The notes: generated from the sequence alone by a model not told the origin. A DNA stretch of 64,000 nt from Lysobacter prati (GCF_009765215.1 NZ_VLNV01000001.1:434001-498000), one strand, 5' to 3'. Shown: positions 10,336 to 20,217, numbered from the stretch's first letter. Program-made: numbers and translations.

Positions 10336-11397
10336 TCAGATCACGATCTCGTTGTTGACGTAGTAATAGAACACCGCGCACGACAGGATCAGGCCGAACC
10401 TCAGGAGCAGCGGATGCCGAAACGCGGGCAGACGGCTATGGCAGATCACCGCGGCCACGATCAGCGATGCCGACAGCCATGCCGGCAGCAGGTAGCGGTT
10501 GGAGAAGAAGCCCCAGCCGATGGCGAAGAAGGGCAGCAGCATCACCAGGTAGATGGCCGTGCTGTCGCGGATCTTCTCGCGGAACTCCGGCTTGACCAGC
10601 GGCAACAACGCGTGCGGCAGCGCGTACCAGAAGATCGAGAACACGGCGAAGTCAATGCGTACGCCGGACCTGTAAAAGCTGTTCTCGGTGTAGGTCATCA
10701 CCAGTTCGTACAGCGACGGCACGGCCGCCCGGACCATTGCCATCGACACGCCGCTGACGTACAGGATGAAGCCGGCCACGGCGACCAGGCGCTGGGTCCT
10801 GGGTCCGAGCAACAGTATGGGAGCGAACACCAGATACAGCAGCGAGGACGTGTGCAGGCTGCTGGCGACCAGGCCGAACAGCGCGAAAGCGCCCCAGCGT
10901 CGTTGCTGGAACGACAGCAGCGCGGTGAAGACGAGCAAGGCCGCCAACCCTTGGCGCACTGCATTGATGGAGGCATTGACGAACATCGGTGACACAAACA
11001 AAAGCATCAGCGAGACGCTGAGGAAGGTCAGATAGCCACGCTCGTCGCCAAGCGCGCGGAAGTATTGGCGCGTGGACACGGCCACGGTCCCGAGCATCAG
11101 CGCGAACAGCGCCGTCTGGTACCCGGTCACGCCCAGGCCCAGCTTCCACAGTGCGATGCTCAGGTAGACGAAGCCAGGTTCCAGTCGAGTCTCGATCGAT
11201 TCCCGACCCAGTGCCTCGAAGAAGCCGGCATAGGTGAGGGTATCGGTACCGATATCGGGCGAGCGCGTGCCGACCAGCCAGCAACCGAACGCGGCCACCG
11301 CGACCAGCAGCAGCACACTCAGCACGGTTGCGCCCACGGTGTCGGCGCTGCGGCGCGGACGAACGTGGAAGGTGGTCAGCCCGTCGACGGAGTTCAT
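10336..11397 (-). CDS. EpsG/Wzy-type polysaccharide polymerase
   Basis: The 353-aa product is a polytopic membrane protein with about 9-11 hydrophobic segments. It matches the EpsG family pattern, including a periplasmic RSPDIGTDT-Y segment near the N-terminus and an NAVRQGLA motif in the middle. EpsG/Wzy proteins polymerise lipid-linked repeat units on the periplasmic face of the inner membrane. The start at 11397 overlaps the preceding glycosyltransferase stop by 4 nt (ATGA). As the only Wzy-like candidate in the locus it completes a Wzx/Wzy pathway. Confidence 0.85.
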   Translation of the reverse strand: MNSVDGLTTFHVRPRRSADTVGATVLSVLLLVAVAAFGCWLVGTRSPDIGTDTLTYAGFFEALGRESIETRLEPGFVYLSIALWKLGLGVTGYQTALFALMLGTVAVSTRQYFRALGDERGYLTFLSVSLMLLFVSPMFVNASINAVRQGLAALLVFTALLSFQQRRWGAFALFGLVASSLHTSSLLYLVFAPILLLGPRTQRLVAVAGFILYVSGVSMAMVRAAVPSLYELVMTYTENSFYRSGVRIDFAVFSIFWYALPHALLPLVKPEFREKIRDSTAIYLVMLLPFFAIGWGFFSNRYLLPAWLSASLIVAAVICHSRLPAFRHPLLLRFGLILSCAVFYYYVNNEIVI

Positions 11398-12236
11398 GAG
11401 GGTGCGCTCTGCGCTCGCCAGCGCCTCATCGCGGCAAACAGGCGCTGGCGGGCCTTGCGGACAAGCCCGAACGAGCGGGCGAACAGATGCTCGGGCAGTG
11501 TGACAAGGCCCTGGCGCAACAGCTCCAGGCGGGCTGCGCGACCTGCACGGTGCATCGCGGCGAGGTCTTCGCTGAGACCGCCGGCGCCATAGTTCGCCTT
11601 GTGCCAGTAGGCCAGGGTCTGGTCGAGCTTGGCGCAGCGAAATCCGGAGAAGCCGATCTGCCCCCACAGGAGGAAATCCTCGACCCGGCGGAAGTCCTCG
11701 TTGAAACGGAACGGCAGGTCGCGGCGCAGCATCACCGATGCAGTGGGGAACGGGTTGCTCAGCAACAGTCGGGCGCGCGGCACGACCGATGTCTTTGCCG
11801 AGCGCGGCGATGCGGGCGCGGGCAGGGCGCGATCACGAACCTTCATCCCATGCGCGAGCAGGGCGATCTCCGGGTCGTCGCGCAGCGCCTGCATCTGCAG
11901 TTCGATCTTGGTTGGTGCCCAGCTGTCATCCGCATCCAGGAAGGCGATGTATTCCTGGCGGGCACGATGCCACCCGGCGTTGCGCGCACGCGACGGACCG
12001 CCGTTGTCCGGCAGCGCGACGACCTCGACCCAGCCGCGCGGGTAACTGCCGGAGATGAAGTGAAGCATCTCCAGCGTGCCGTCGTTGCTGAAATCGTCCA
12101 CCAGCAGCACCTGTGCCGGTGCGACCGTCTGCGCGGCGATCGATTCCACCGCCTCGGCGATGGTGTCCTTGCAGCGATAGCAGGGCACGATCACGCAGAC
12201 CGGAGCGATGGAGGGCGAGGCGACTTCGCGGTTCAT
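11394..12236 (-). CDS. Family 2 glycosyltransferase
   Basis: The 280-aa product has a GT-A fold. CVIVPCYRC is at the N-terminus, then LLVDDFSNDGT, NGGPSRARNAG, and the metal-binding FLDADDSW. These inverting enzymes add sugars from nucleotide donors to the undecaprenyl-linked repeat unit at the cytoplasmic face. The start overlaps the pyruvyltransferase stop by 4 nt and its own stop overlaps the polymerase start by 4 nt. The donor sugar cannot be predicted. Confidence 0.92.
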   Translation of the reverse strand: MNREVASPSIAPVCVIVPCYRCKDTIAEAVESIAAQTVAPAQVLLVDDFSNDGTLEMLHFISGSYPRGWVEVVALPDNGGPSRARNAGWHRARQEYIAFLDADDSWAPTKIELQMQALRDDPEIALLAHGMKVRDRALPAPASPRSAKTSVVPRARLLLSNPFPTASVMLRRDLPFRFNEDFRRVEDFLLWGQIGFSGFRCAKLDQTLAYWHKANYGAGGLSEDLAAMHRAGRAARLELLRQGLVTLPEHLFARSFGLVRKARQRLFAAMRRWRAQSAPS

Positions 12237-13462
12237 GGCTCCGTTCCGTTGATTGCCGGATGGCGGCCCGCTCGCGGGGTATCCCGTCGACCGTTCCGTG
12301 CGTGCTGATGATTCGACCAAGGAGCACATTGGAATATGTCCTGGGCCTGTTGCGCGTATACGGACGGTGAAAGAGCGGGTCGGACACCGGGATCGTTCAG
12401 CATCGTGGTGATCGCCGTGAAGAGTCCATCACCGCCTTGTAGCTGCCCACTGACACGCAGCTGGTCCGGCAGGCCGATGTCATCGGCGAAATCGCGGCAC
12501 TTCGGGTGGTAGTCGATGATCGTGAACGGCACGCCGCACAGATAGGCGACGATCGCGCCATGCAGGCGCGCACTGATGAATGCGTCGCAGCGACCAATGT
12601 CGCGAACGGTGGCGAGCGGATCGTGACCCCGGTACAAGCGAAGCTCGGCATCGATGCCGCGATCGCGCAGTCGTGACTGGATGTCTTCGGCCAATGCCTG
12701 GTCGCCGTGGCGTGGATGTCCGTTAAGGCTGAACACCTCGACCTGAAGGGGCGAGCGCAGCGCAATGGCTGCCAGCGACTCGATCATGGCGTCCTGCCAT
12801 GCGTCCATCGTCGGCGCGGGATGGTCGGGGCGAGGCGTATATCGGCAGGGTGCAATGCCGATATGCAGCGGCCCTCCGTGGTGGGCGCGCATGCCGACGC
12901 GGGCCGATCCGGTGGGAATCAACAGCGACAACAGGCCGGCGAGATCGCGCCCGTGGTGAGTCACGCCATCGAGCCCAAGGGCAAGCGCGAGCTCGTAGGA
13001 TCGGCGGTCGCGCACCGAAAGATACGAGAAGTGCCGGGCGTACTCGGCTACGACTGCCTCGTCGGCCGGGTCCGCGAACGGACCGATGGAAACGCCCAGC
13101 GCCGCCAGTTGCAGCCCACGCCGCCGGTTGGCCCAGAGCATCATTGGCTTGCGGAAGGACTCACGCGCGGTGATGACCGAGCCGCCGCCCATCACCAGCA
13201 CATCATTGCCGTGGACACCACGCACGAAACTCAGCAGGCGACTGCACTTCCCCGCGGCTCCTGCGCCGCCGTAGAGGTCCAGCGGGAGGCGTCGCGGCCA
13301 GGTGCTGCTGCCCTCCAGGTCCGCGAGAGAGGGCCCGACGAGGGTCGGTTCCGCGTTCCAGTACAGTCGCGAGGCGGTGGCGCACAGAACGCCGAACAGA
13401 TCGTCGCCGAAATTGCGCATGCCGTAGTAGCCGGTGAACCCGACCCGAAGCTCGCCGGTCAT
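12233..13462 (-). CDS. Polysaccharide pyruvyl transferase family protein
   Basis: The 409-aa product has typical family segments. They are GYYGMRNFGDDLF at the N-terminus, DVLVMGGGSVI, and C-terminal SARLHGAIVAYLCGVPF with a following DYHPKC. Pyruvyltransferases of this family add phosphoenolpyruvate-derived ketals to sugars, making the polymer acidic. The start at 13462 is set by the 4-nt overlap with the flippase gene. The tail beyond about residue 380 is basic and rich in His and Asn and may be disordered. Confidence 0.9.
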   Translation of the reverse strand: MTGELRVGFTGYYGMRNFGDDLFGVLCATASRLYWNAEPTLVGPSLADLEGSSTWPRRLPLDLYGGAGAAGKCSRLLSFVRGVHGNDVLVMGGGSVITARESFRKPMMLWANRRRGLQLAALGVSIGPFADPADEAVVAEYARHFSYLSVRDRRSYELALALGLDGVTHHGRDLAGLLSLLIPTGSARVGMRAHHGGPLHIGIAPCRYTPRPDHPAPTMDAWQDAMIESLAAIALRSPLQVEVFSLNGHPRHGDQALAEDIQSRLRDRGIDAELRLYRGHDPLATVRDIGRCDAFISARLHGAIVAYLCGVPFTIIDYHPKCRDFADDIGLPDQLRVSGQLQGGDGLFTAITTMLNDPGVRPALSPSVYAQQAQDIFQCAPWSNHQHARNGRRDTPRAGRHPAINGTEP

Positions 13463-14772
13463 GATTGCGTGGTCTCCGATGTCCGCGGCTTGATTCGAAG
13501 CACGCCCAGGTACATGAGCAGCAGCAGCGTGGCCTCCGCGACCACCGTCGCCCAGGCCGCGCCGATGGCACCCAGACGCGGGATCAGCAGGCAGGTCAGC
13601 GCAACGGCGACGACTGTCGCCACCAGCATCGCCAGCACGCGGTAGCGCATGTGACTTTCGGTAAGCAGCGCCGATCCGACCGACGTCGAGAGGAACCGGA
13701 TCGGCACGCAGATCGCGAGAATGCCGAGCAGTATCGCGACATCGGCAAAGGCAGGGCCGAACGCGATCGACACCAGCAGTGGTGACAGCAGCCACAGCGC
13801 CAGGCCGGTGAAGAGTCCCACCGCCAGCATCGCCAGGTTGCCCAGCCGGTAGACGCGCCAGAACCGCGGCTTGTCGTGCACGGCCCAGCGGTGAAGGCGC
13901 GACAGCAGGAACTTCTGGTAGATCGTCGCGGGAAACAGATACAGCGCCGACATCACCGCCAGGGCGACACCGTAATGCCCGGCCTGCACGTTTCCATCAA
14001 GGTATTTCAACAGCACGGTGCTGACCTGGAAGAACACCGGGTAGAGGGCCGCGGCGACGCCGTAGGCCCAGGCTTGCGACCACAGCTGCCACGCCCCGGG
14101 CGTCGCCATCGATGACGGCGGCGCCTGGCGCGGGCCGTGCCCGGTCAGTTTCATCTCGCCACGCTTCATTGCGGCCAGTTGCGGCATCGCAGTGGCTGCG
14201 ATCAGCAATGCGACCAGGCCGTAGCCGAACGCGACCTCGTGCGCATCGATGCCGGCAATACCTACTGCGAGCAACGCCACCGCGAGGCGACCCGACGGCA
14301 TCAGGAGTTGCCAGCCCGCCAGGGCCCGGTGGCGCTCCTCCAGGCGCAGCTTGCTGCCCAGCAGGTCCACGGCAAATACGCCGATGATCACCGGCGCGAG
14401 CAGCAAGAGTGTCGAACGCGTCTCGGCATCGACCGGATTGCCCCACAGCGCCCAAGCCACCACTCCGGCCATGGCCAGTGCCGTGGTGACCAGGGAAAAA
14501 CGCAGCGCCGGCCGAAGCCAGCGGTCTGCTGCCCAGCCTTCGCTGCCGTAGGCCTTGAGGCGAAACTGCGAAAGTCCGAATCCTGCCAATGGCGCGATCA
14601 TCGTGACCGTTGCCAATGAGGATGCAAACAGTCCGTACTCGGCCGGGCCGAGCCGGCGCGCAAGCACCACCTGTGCGAGGAACACCATCACTGCTCCGGC
14701 CAGCGTTGCCAGCCAGAGCAGGGAGATCGCCATTGCAGCGGGGCGCCAGCCGTGCGCGACCACGGTCCTCAT
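13459..14772 (-). CDS. Wzx-type polysaccharide flippase
   Basis: The 437-aa product is a polytopic membrane protein with about 12 hydrophobic helices and the N-terminal MOP/PST signature LARRLGPAEYGLFA. It should flip undecaprenyl-linked repeat units across the inner membrane. The start overlaps the preceding GT4 gene by 4 nt, and its stop overlaps the pyruvyltransferase gene by 4 nt. Confidence 0.92.
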   Translation of the reverse strand: MRTVVAHGWRPAAMAISLLWLATLAGAVMVFLAQVVLARRLGPAEYGLFASSLATVTMIAPLAGFGLSQFRLKAYGSEGWAADRWLRPALRFSLVTTALAMAGVVAWALWGNPVDAETRSTLLLLAPVIIGVFAVDLLGSKLRLEERHRALAGWQLLMPSGRLAVALLAVGIAGIDAHEVAFGYGLVALLIAATAMPQLAAMKRGEMKLTGHGPRQAPPSSMATPGAWQLWSQAWAYGVAAALYPVFFQVSTVLLKYLDGNVQAGHYGVALAVMSALYLFPATIYQKFLLSRLHRWAVHDKPRFWRVYRLGNLAMLAVGLFTGLALWLLSPLLVSIAFGPAFADVAILLGILAICVPIRFLSTSVGSALLTESHMRYRVLAMLVATVVAVALTCLLIPRLGAIGAAWATVVAEATLLLLMYLGVLRIKPRTSETTQS

Positions 14773-15932
14773 CCCGCCATGGACGCTCGTGCCTGCAGCG
14801 GCACGGTCAACAGTTCCTCGTACACGTCCAGCGTCCGCCGGATGACCAGGCGCTCGTCGAAGTGGCGCAATGCCTGCTCACGGGCACGGGCCCCCAGTCG
14901 TGCGAGCAGACCGCGATCGTCGTCGAGCCGGGCGAGCACGACGGCCAGGGAGGCGGCATCGCGCGGCGGCACGTGCAGTCCGTCGTCACCATCGCGGCTG
15001 ACAACTTCGCGGCACCCCGGCAGGTCCGTCGTGACAAGCGCGAGCCCGGCAGCGGCGCCTTCGATCAGGCACCGCGGCACTCCCTCTCGGTAGTAACTTG
15101 GCAAGGCCATCACATCGGCCGTGGCGAGCAGCGCTGGCATGTCCTCGACGTGTCCGAGCCACTGCAGGAGGCCCTGTTCGTGCCACCCCTGCGCCTCTTC
15201 CCGGGTGATCGAACTGGGGTTACCGGGATCGGGTGTGCCAGCCAGCAGGAACTGGATGTTGCGTCCTTGCCCGCGAAGCAGCCTGGAGGCCTCGGCGAAC
15301 TCGCCCACGCCTTTCTCGCGCAACAGCCGCGCCGCCAGCAGCACGCGCAGCGGTTGCGCCGTGTCTTCGCGAGGGCGGGGCTGGAAGCGTTCAGTGTCGA
15401 CGCCGGAGCTCCTGATCATGCGGATCTTGCTACCGGGAACCAGGCGCGCGTCGGTAAGTGCCTGGGCATCGTCGGGGTTCTGCAGGATCAAGCGCGAATG
15501 GCCGTGGCCAAGCGTCGCCCGCATCAGCATGCTGACCACCGGCCGCAGCAATCGTGCCTTGGGACTCTCGCTGGTAAACACGTACCCCATGCCGGCCACC
15601 GCGTTGACCACCGCCGGAACGCGCGCGACTCGCGCGGCAAGAGCGCCATAGACCGCGCACTTGACCGTGAAGTTATGCAACAGGTCGGGCTTGTGCTGCC
15701 GTAACAACGTCACCAGTTCGCGCAGCGTGTGCATCTCGCGAAGGGGATTGAGACTGGCCCGGTCCATGGTCAACTGGCACCAGTCGATCCCATGCCGGTG
15801 GAATCGTTCGCCGAACTCGCCTGGCGGCGAGAACATCACGACATCGGCGCCTTGTGCCTTGAGCTGCAGAGCGGTCGACAATCGAAAGTTGTACAGGTAC
15901 CAGTCGGTGTTGGCGAAGAAAACGATACGCAT
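14769..15932 (-). CDS. Family 4 glycosyltransferase
   Basis: The 387-aa product has a GT-B fold. The N-terminal MRIVFFANTDWYLYNFR resembles the capsular GT4 subgroup. The C-terminal donor-binding region has VLLAARLLREKGVGEF, a LPSYYREGVPRCLIEGAAAG segment with the E-x7-E type motif, and TDLPGCREVV. It is a retaining enzyme acting on the lipid-linked oligosaccharide. The start at 15932 is chosen because MRIVFFANTD is the conserved N-terminus. It begins a block of five genes joined by 4-nt overlaps (14, 13, 12, 11 and 10 kb). Confidence 0.92.
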   Translation of the reverse strand: MRIVFFANTDWYLYNFRLSTALQLKAQGADVVMFSPPGEFGERFHRHGIDWCQLTMDRASLNPLREMHTLRELVTLLRQHKPDLLHNFTVKCAVYGALAARVARVPAVVNAVAGMGYVFTSESPKARLLRPVVSMLMRATLGHGHSRLILQNPDDAQALTDARLVPGSKIRMIRSSGVDTERFQPRPREDTAQPLRVLLAARLLREKGVGEFAEASRLLRGQGRNIQFLLAGTPDPGNPSSITREEAQGWHEQGLLQWLGHVEDMPALLATADVMALPSYYREGVPRCLIEGAAAGLALVTTDLPGCREVVSRDGDDGLHVPPRDAASLAVVLARLDDDRGLLARLGARAREQALRHFDERLVIRRTLDVYEELLTVPLQARASMAG

Positions 15933-16128
15933 CGGCAGGCGGGGGCGCCGTGCATCGCAGTGCAATCTTGTTCGCGATACAGGAGGCACTGTTTCGATGG
16001 AGGGATATCGAGTGTATCGATGCCCCCGCACCAGACTGTAAACAGCGCAATCACTTTCCACATCGCCGCATGAATGAAACGCCCGGCGACGAAGTCAGAG
16101 CGCGGGCGGAATCCGCTGAAACAGCCAC

Positions 16129-16160
16129 AAAAAAGCGCGGCCGACAGTCGTCGGCCGCGC
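16129..16160 (-). terminator. Intrinsic terminator after the Tat beta-helix gene
   Basis: A perfect 11-bp stem (16135-16145/16150-16160) has a 4-nt loop. On the minus strand it is followed directly by a run of T. It sits 12 nt after the stop codon at 16173. It should reduce readthrough into the downstream glycosyltransferase block, which then needs its own promoter or antitermination. Confidence 0.88.
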
Positions 16161-16172
16161 CATGACGAACAG

Positions 16173-17390
16173 TTACTTGGCGTACTGGTTCGTGGTCACG
16201 CGAAGGTCGACGCAGTCGGTGGTGGCCTGGATGTGGGCACCGTTGCCGGTGTTGCCACCGATCAGGCCCGTCATGGACACCAGCGGGTTGGTCGCAGTGT
16301 TCACGCCATGCATGCGCGTGTGGTTGTTGCGGAAGGTGTTGCCGCTGACCTGGTAGGACTTCGTGGCCGAACGCAGCATCACGCCCATCAGGTAGTTGTG
16401 CTGGAACTTGTTCTGGGCGATGTAGCCGCTCACCGGCGCGATCGTCAGGACGCCGTAGCCGCCGTTGTACTCGATCGTGCAGGCCTTGATGGTGACGCCG
16501 TTGACGCGCTTGTAGACCTGGATGCCGTTGCCCTGGTTCTTGCGGATCAGGCAATTTTCGATGTGCACCGTAGTGGTGGTGCCCAGGTCGTCGGCGTCGG
16601 GCTCGATGTCGATGCCGCAACCCGGGGCGACGCCAGTGTTGTTGCTGAACTCGGAGTCGTAGACCTTGATCTCGCTGGAACGACCAATTGACAGCCCCTG
16701 GCGGCGGTTGCCGGTGGAGACGACATTGGCAATGACCACGCCCTGCGAGGGGATCGTCGGCTGGTTGGTGACCATGGCACCGCCGATGGAGATGCCGTCG
16801 CCCCAGCACTTGGACAGATGGATGTCGCGGATGGTGACCCGCGACGAACCACGGACCATGATCGCGTGGCCCCACTCGCCGGTGGTGCCCAGGTGGTTAT
16901 CGCGGTCGCCGATGATCTGGCCGCCGGAGATCTCCACGTCGCTGACCTTGTAGACCATGACCACGTAGGCGCGTTCGGCGCTGTTGCGCTTGGCCGCAAG
17001 GATGGCCCCGTCGGCAAGCTGCAGGTGCATGCGGCTGCGAAGGCGAAGGTTGCGGGTGGGATCGATGACGTATGTGCCGGCCGGGATCAGGATCGTGCCG
17101 CCGTCGGACGGCAGCGCATCGATCGCCGCCTGGATGGCGGTGGTGTCGTCGTGGATGCCATCGCCATAGGCGCCGCGATTGCGAACATTCAGCACCGCCG
17201 AGCCGCGAGCGCGCACCGGGGGGTTGTAGGCAGCTGCGGTGGTACTGCCAGTCGCCGCCAGCGCCCGCGAGATGCCGGTGGCGGTCAAAACGCCGGGCAC
17301 TGCAGCGAACAGCGATCGGCGGAGGAATTCCCGACGGCCATTGTGGCCATCGGTGGATGCGCGCGCGGCGCGCTTGAGTCTGTCGTTCAC
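16173..17390 (-). CDS. Tat-exported right-handed beta-helix protein (pectate-lyase-like), copy 1
   Basis: The 405-aa product has a twin-arginine signal (RREFLRR, about residues 19-25) and an N-terminal pectate-lyase-3 type segment ([20 protein letters not shown]). Parabetahelix repeats follow ([33 protein letters not shown]). The fold is used by polysaccharide lyases, hydrolases and epimerases; the catalytic chemistry is not evident. The GTG at 17390 with AGGAAG 7 nt upstream is chosen; another GTG at 17465 adds 25 residues with a weaker site. It is a close paralogue of the next upstream gene and lies inside the exopolysaccharide locus. I infer a periplasmic polymer-modifying or trimming enzyme. 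Confidence 0.82.
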   Translation of the reverse strand: MNDRLKRAARASTDGHNGRREFLRRSLFAAVPGVLTATGISRALAATGSTTAAAYNPPVRARGSAVLNVRNRGAYGDGIHDDTTAIQAAIDALPSDGGTILIPAGTYVIDPTRNLRLRSRMHLQLADGAILAAKRNSAERAYVVMVYKVSDVEISGGQIIGDRDNHLGTTGEWGHAIMVRGSSRVTIRDIHLSKCWGDGISIGGAMVTNQPTIPSQGVVIANVVSTGNRRQGLSIGRSSEIKVYDSEFSNNTGVAPGCGIDIEPDADDLGTTTTVHIENCLIRKNQGNGIQVYKRVNGVTIKACTIEYNGGYGVLTIAPVSGYIAQNKFQHNYLMGVMLRSATKSYQVSGNTFRNNHTRMHGVNTATNPLVSMTGLIGGNTGNGAHIQATTDCVDLRVTTNQYAK

Positions 17391-17650
17391 TAATTGGCTT
17401 CCTGGGCCAGCCCCTGTCCGGCCCTCTGGATGAGTGGTCGGCGACTGGGGCCACCGATTCGTCACGCCACGATCATTTTCGTGACTCGAGCGAATCTAGC
17501 GCAGGGATGCTTAACTGCAGTTGCTGATTGTCGTAAGTGTGCGCGGGCGCAAGGAAATTAGCCCAGCTTGTTCATGTTGGCCCGCATTCAAGTTGATGAC
17601 TGCGGATTCATTCATGTACCTGTAGCGGCGAATGCGCGGAATCGGATGGA

Positions 17651-18748
17651 TCAATTCCTGTATCGATTGTCGTCGCCGACCTCGATCGACTGGGTCTTCT
17701 CGGCGATCGAAACGTGGCGGTTGCGCGTGAGCGGCTTGCTCGCTTTTGCGCTGTGGGCAGGACCGTTTGCCGCGAAATCGTTGCCGGTGACGCTGACGTT
17801 GCGCGTGCCCGGTCGCAGGCCAATGCCGCCCAGGCCGTTTTGCCGGATCTGGTTGCCGGTAATGACGCAGTCTTCGGCGGCGATGGCCAGCACGCCGTGG
17901 CCGCGGTTGGCTTCGATCGTGCAGTCGCGGATCGTGATGTTGGATGCGCGCTTGAACAGCTGGATCCCGGCGCCCATGTTGCGCATCACCATGCAATTGG
18001 CGATGACCACGTCGCTGGCGATGTCGCCGGCATCGGGTTCGACGTCGATGCCGCAGCCGGGCAGGGTGCCGCCCGTGTCGGTAAAGCTCGAGTCATGAAC
18101 GCGGACCTGGCGCGAGCGCCCGATGGTCAGCCCCTGGCGCCTGTTGCCGACGCACTGGACGCGCGCGATCACCACATCCCGGCTTGGCACCACGACACCG
18201 TCGATTTTCGAGCCGCCAATGGAGATGCCGTCACCCCAGCAATGCGAGACATGCAGGTCACGCACCGTTACCTTCGAGGCGCCGCGGATCATGATGCCGT
18301 GGCCCCATTCGCCACCGGTTCCCAGGTGTGAATCGCGCTCGCCGATGATGCGCCCGCCGGATATCTCGACATCGCTGACGCCCTGTGCGTTCAACACGTA
18401 TGCGCGCTCGGCTGCATTGGCCTTGGCGATCAGGCGTGCGCCCGCGGCCAATTGCAGGTGCATCCGGCTTCGAAGCCGCACGCTGCGCACCGGGTCGATC
18501 AGATAGTCGCCAGCCGGTACCAGCACGGTGCCGCCGCTGTCCGGAAGCGTATCGATGGCGGACTGGAACGCGTCCGTGTCGTCGCGGATGCCGTTGCCGA
18601 GCGCACCATGGCTGCGAACGTCGATGCGTGCCGGTCCGCGCCCGCGCACCGCGACATCCGCGGCCAGGGTCGCCAGTGGTGCCGTCAGTGGCAGCGCGAG
18701 CAGCGGCAGTACGCAGTTGCGCAACAATCGTCGTCGGCCACGGTCCAT
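17651..18748 (-). CDS. Right-handed beta-helix protein (pectate-lyase-like), copy 2
   Basis: The 365-aa product has a basic N-region followed by a hydrophobic signal (LPLLALPLTAPLATLAAD) and a beta-helix domain. Shared segments with the neighbouring copy include [20 protein letters not shown]-like, [17 protein letters not shown], and GCGIDVEPDA. Arg pairs precede the hydrophobic stretch, but no canonical SRRxFLK was found, so export may be Sec- or Tat-dependent. The start at 18748 follows the Asn-synthase-like stop by 1 nt; in-frame ATG at 18766 is possible. The tandem arrangement points to gene duplication. Confidence 0.8.
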   Translation of the reverse strand: MDRGRRRLLRNCVLPLLALPLTAPLATLAADVAVRGRGPARIDVRSHGALGNGIRDDTDAFQSAIDTLPDSGGTVLVPAGDYLIDPVRSVRLRSRMHLQLAAGARLIAKANAAERAYVLNAQGVSDVEISGGRIIGERDSHLGTGGEWGHGIMIRGASKVTVRDLHVSHCWGDGISIGGSKIDGVVVPSRDVVIARVQCVGNRRQGLTIGRSRQVRVHDSSFTDTGGTLPGCGIDVEPDAGDIASDVVIANCMVMRNMGAGIQLFKRASNITIRDCTIEANRGHGVLAIAAEDCVITGNQIRQNGLGGIGLRPGTRNVSVTGNDFAANGPAHSAKASKPLTRNRHVSIAEKTQSIEVGDDNRYRN

Positions 18749-18749
18749 G

Positions 18750-20213
18750 TCAGTGCTGCGCCGCATGCGCTCGCGCCGGGCGCGGGCGAACTGCACCAGC
18801 CGGTGCCGCCACATCGCGCTCCGTCCGCCGCCGCGATTCCAGCCACGGCAACACGATCGCGAGCAGGTAGAACTTCGATGCGTGGTACTTGTTGTCGAGC
18901 CGCTTGCGGTTGCGGGCCAGCCAAGGACCGGCACCGGGCAGGATGTCGGCTGTCTGCCGGGCGAACTCGAAGACCTGGTCAAAGCGCTGTTGCGCCAGGC
19001 CACGGACGTCGAAACGGAAGCTGCCCTTGCTTTGTACGTACGGAAGCTCACCGAATCGGGTGGCGATGTGCTGCCTGATGAGCAACTTGTTCATCTTGGT
19101 CTTCGGGTCGACCTTTTCGTAGCCGGGAACCTCGCGATGGATCCACTCACGCAAGGCCAGGTCGCAGAATGGATAAGCCGCCTGCAGCGACAGTGCGCTT
19201 GCGGTGTACAGGCCCTTCGCGAAGGCGCCGGCCGAACCTGCGATTGAGGTCGACATGTCGCGCCATTCGGCCGGGCTGGTGGCCGATCCGATCTCGTCGA
19301 GGAACAGGTCGAGGCGCTTCCGGGACTGGCCTGCCATGTCGCGGCCAAACAGTTCGTCGACCTCGTCGTTGCTGAAGCGCGAGCCCGGGAAGGCCCGCTC
19401 GATCGGGTTCATCTGCACGGTGCTGAGCAGGTAGCAAAGGCGGAAACTGCGATCGACCAGAGGCAGCTCGGCGATCCGCGGCGACAGGCTGATACCGCGC
19501 GCAAGTCGGGCCAGCAAGTGCTGGCGGCGACTCATCGGAGTGCCGAAATAGCTGTCGGCGCCGAGTCCATCGATGATGCCGTCGCCGCCCTTGGATGCGA
19601 TTTCGGTGCCAAGGTCGACGCAGGAGAGCAACGCGAAGTCCGCGGTCAGCAACGGCATGCGGTCCACCACCGCCAGGTAGCGGTCGTAGGCACGGCCCGG
19701 ATCGCAGACCAGGGATTCATGGCGCAAGCCGAGCGTCCGGGCCACCCGCGTGGCCGACTCGACCTCGTCCTCCTCGCGTCCGCCGAGATAGGTGATGCAC
19801 GTGGTGTCTGGCCGGGCCTCGGCGATCGCGATGGCGAGCGTGGTCGAGTCCTTGCCACCGCTTTGCAGGAGCCAGGGCGCATGCATGCTCCCGCAGCTTC
19901 GATGGACCGCATCGCACAGCCGCCGGTGGTAGCCGAGCACCCAGTCCTGGTGCGAGCTGGGCTCTTCGGGAACCTCGCCGGCATTGCGGAACTTGAAGCG
20001 GAATTCCGGGGCCGTGTGCATGTCGTCGTACGGACAGAACCCGAAGGTCACCAGGCGCACGCCTTGCAGGATCGAGAACGGCGGGTAGACGAAGGCGTTG
20101 CGCAGCAGGTCGGCCACCGACACCAGGTCGACGGGCGGCGATGCGGATGCCGAGTCGAGCGGGGTGAAATCAGGCGTGCCGTAGTACGGCGACATCGTGA
20201 TCTGGGTACCCAT
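18750..20213 (-). CDS. Asparagine-synthase-like ATP-pyrophosphatase domain protein
   Basis: The 487-aa product contains the PP-loop SGGKDSTT near residue 117 and downstream Asn_synthase-type helices. It lacks an N-terminal glutaminase with catalytic Cys2, so it probably does not use glutamine. PP-loop enzymes adenylate a carboxylate or carbonyl and transfer an amine. In polysaccharide loci, related proteins may amidate or otherwise modify uronic acids; this is inference. The start lies 4 nt after the Wzc stop and the gene abuts the beta-helix gene, indicating one operon. Confidence 0.82.
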   Translation of the reverse strand: MGTQITMSPYYGTPDFTPLDSASASPPVDLVSVADLLRNAFVYPPFSILQGVRLVTFGFCPYDDMHTAPEFRFKFRNAGEVPEEPSSHQDWVLGYHRRLCDAVHRSCGSMHAPWLLQSGGKDSTTLAIAIAEARPDTTCITYLGGREEDEVESATRVARTLGLRHESLVCDPGRAYDRYLAVVDRMPLLTADFALLSCVDLGTEIASKGGDGIIDGLGADSYFGTPMSRRQHLLARLARGISLSPRIAELPLVDRSFRLCYLLSTVQMNPIERAFPGSRFSNDEVDELFGRDMAGQSRKRLDLFLDEIGSATSPAEWRDMSTSIAGSAGAFAKGLYTASALSLQAAYPFCDLALREWIHREVPGYEKVDPKTKMNKLLIRQHIATRFGELPYVQSKGSFRFDVRGLAQQRFDQVFEFARQTADILPGAGPWLARNRKRLDNKYHASKFYLLAIVLPWLESRRRTERDVAAPAGAVRPRPARAHAAQH

Positions 20214-20217
20214 CAGT

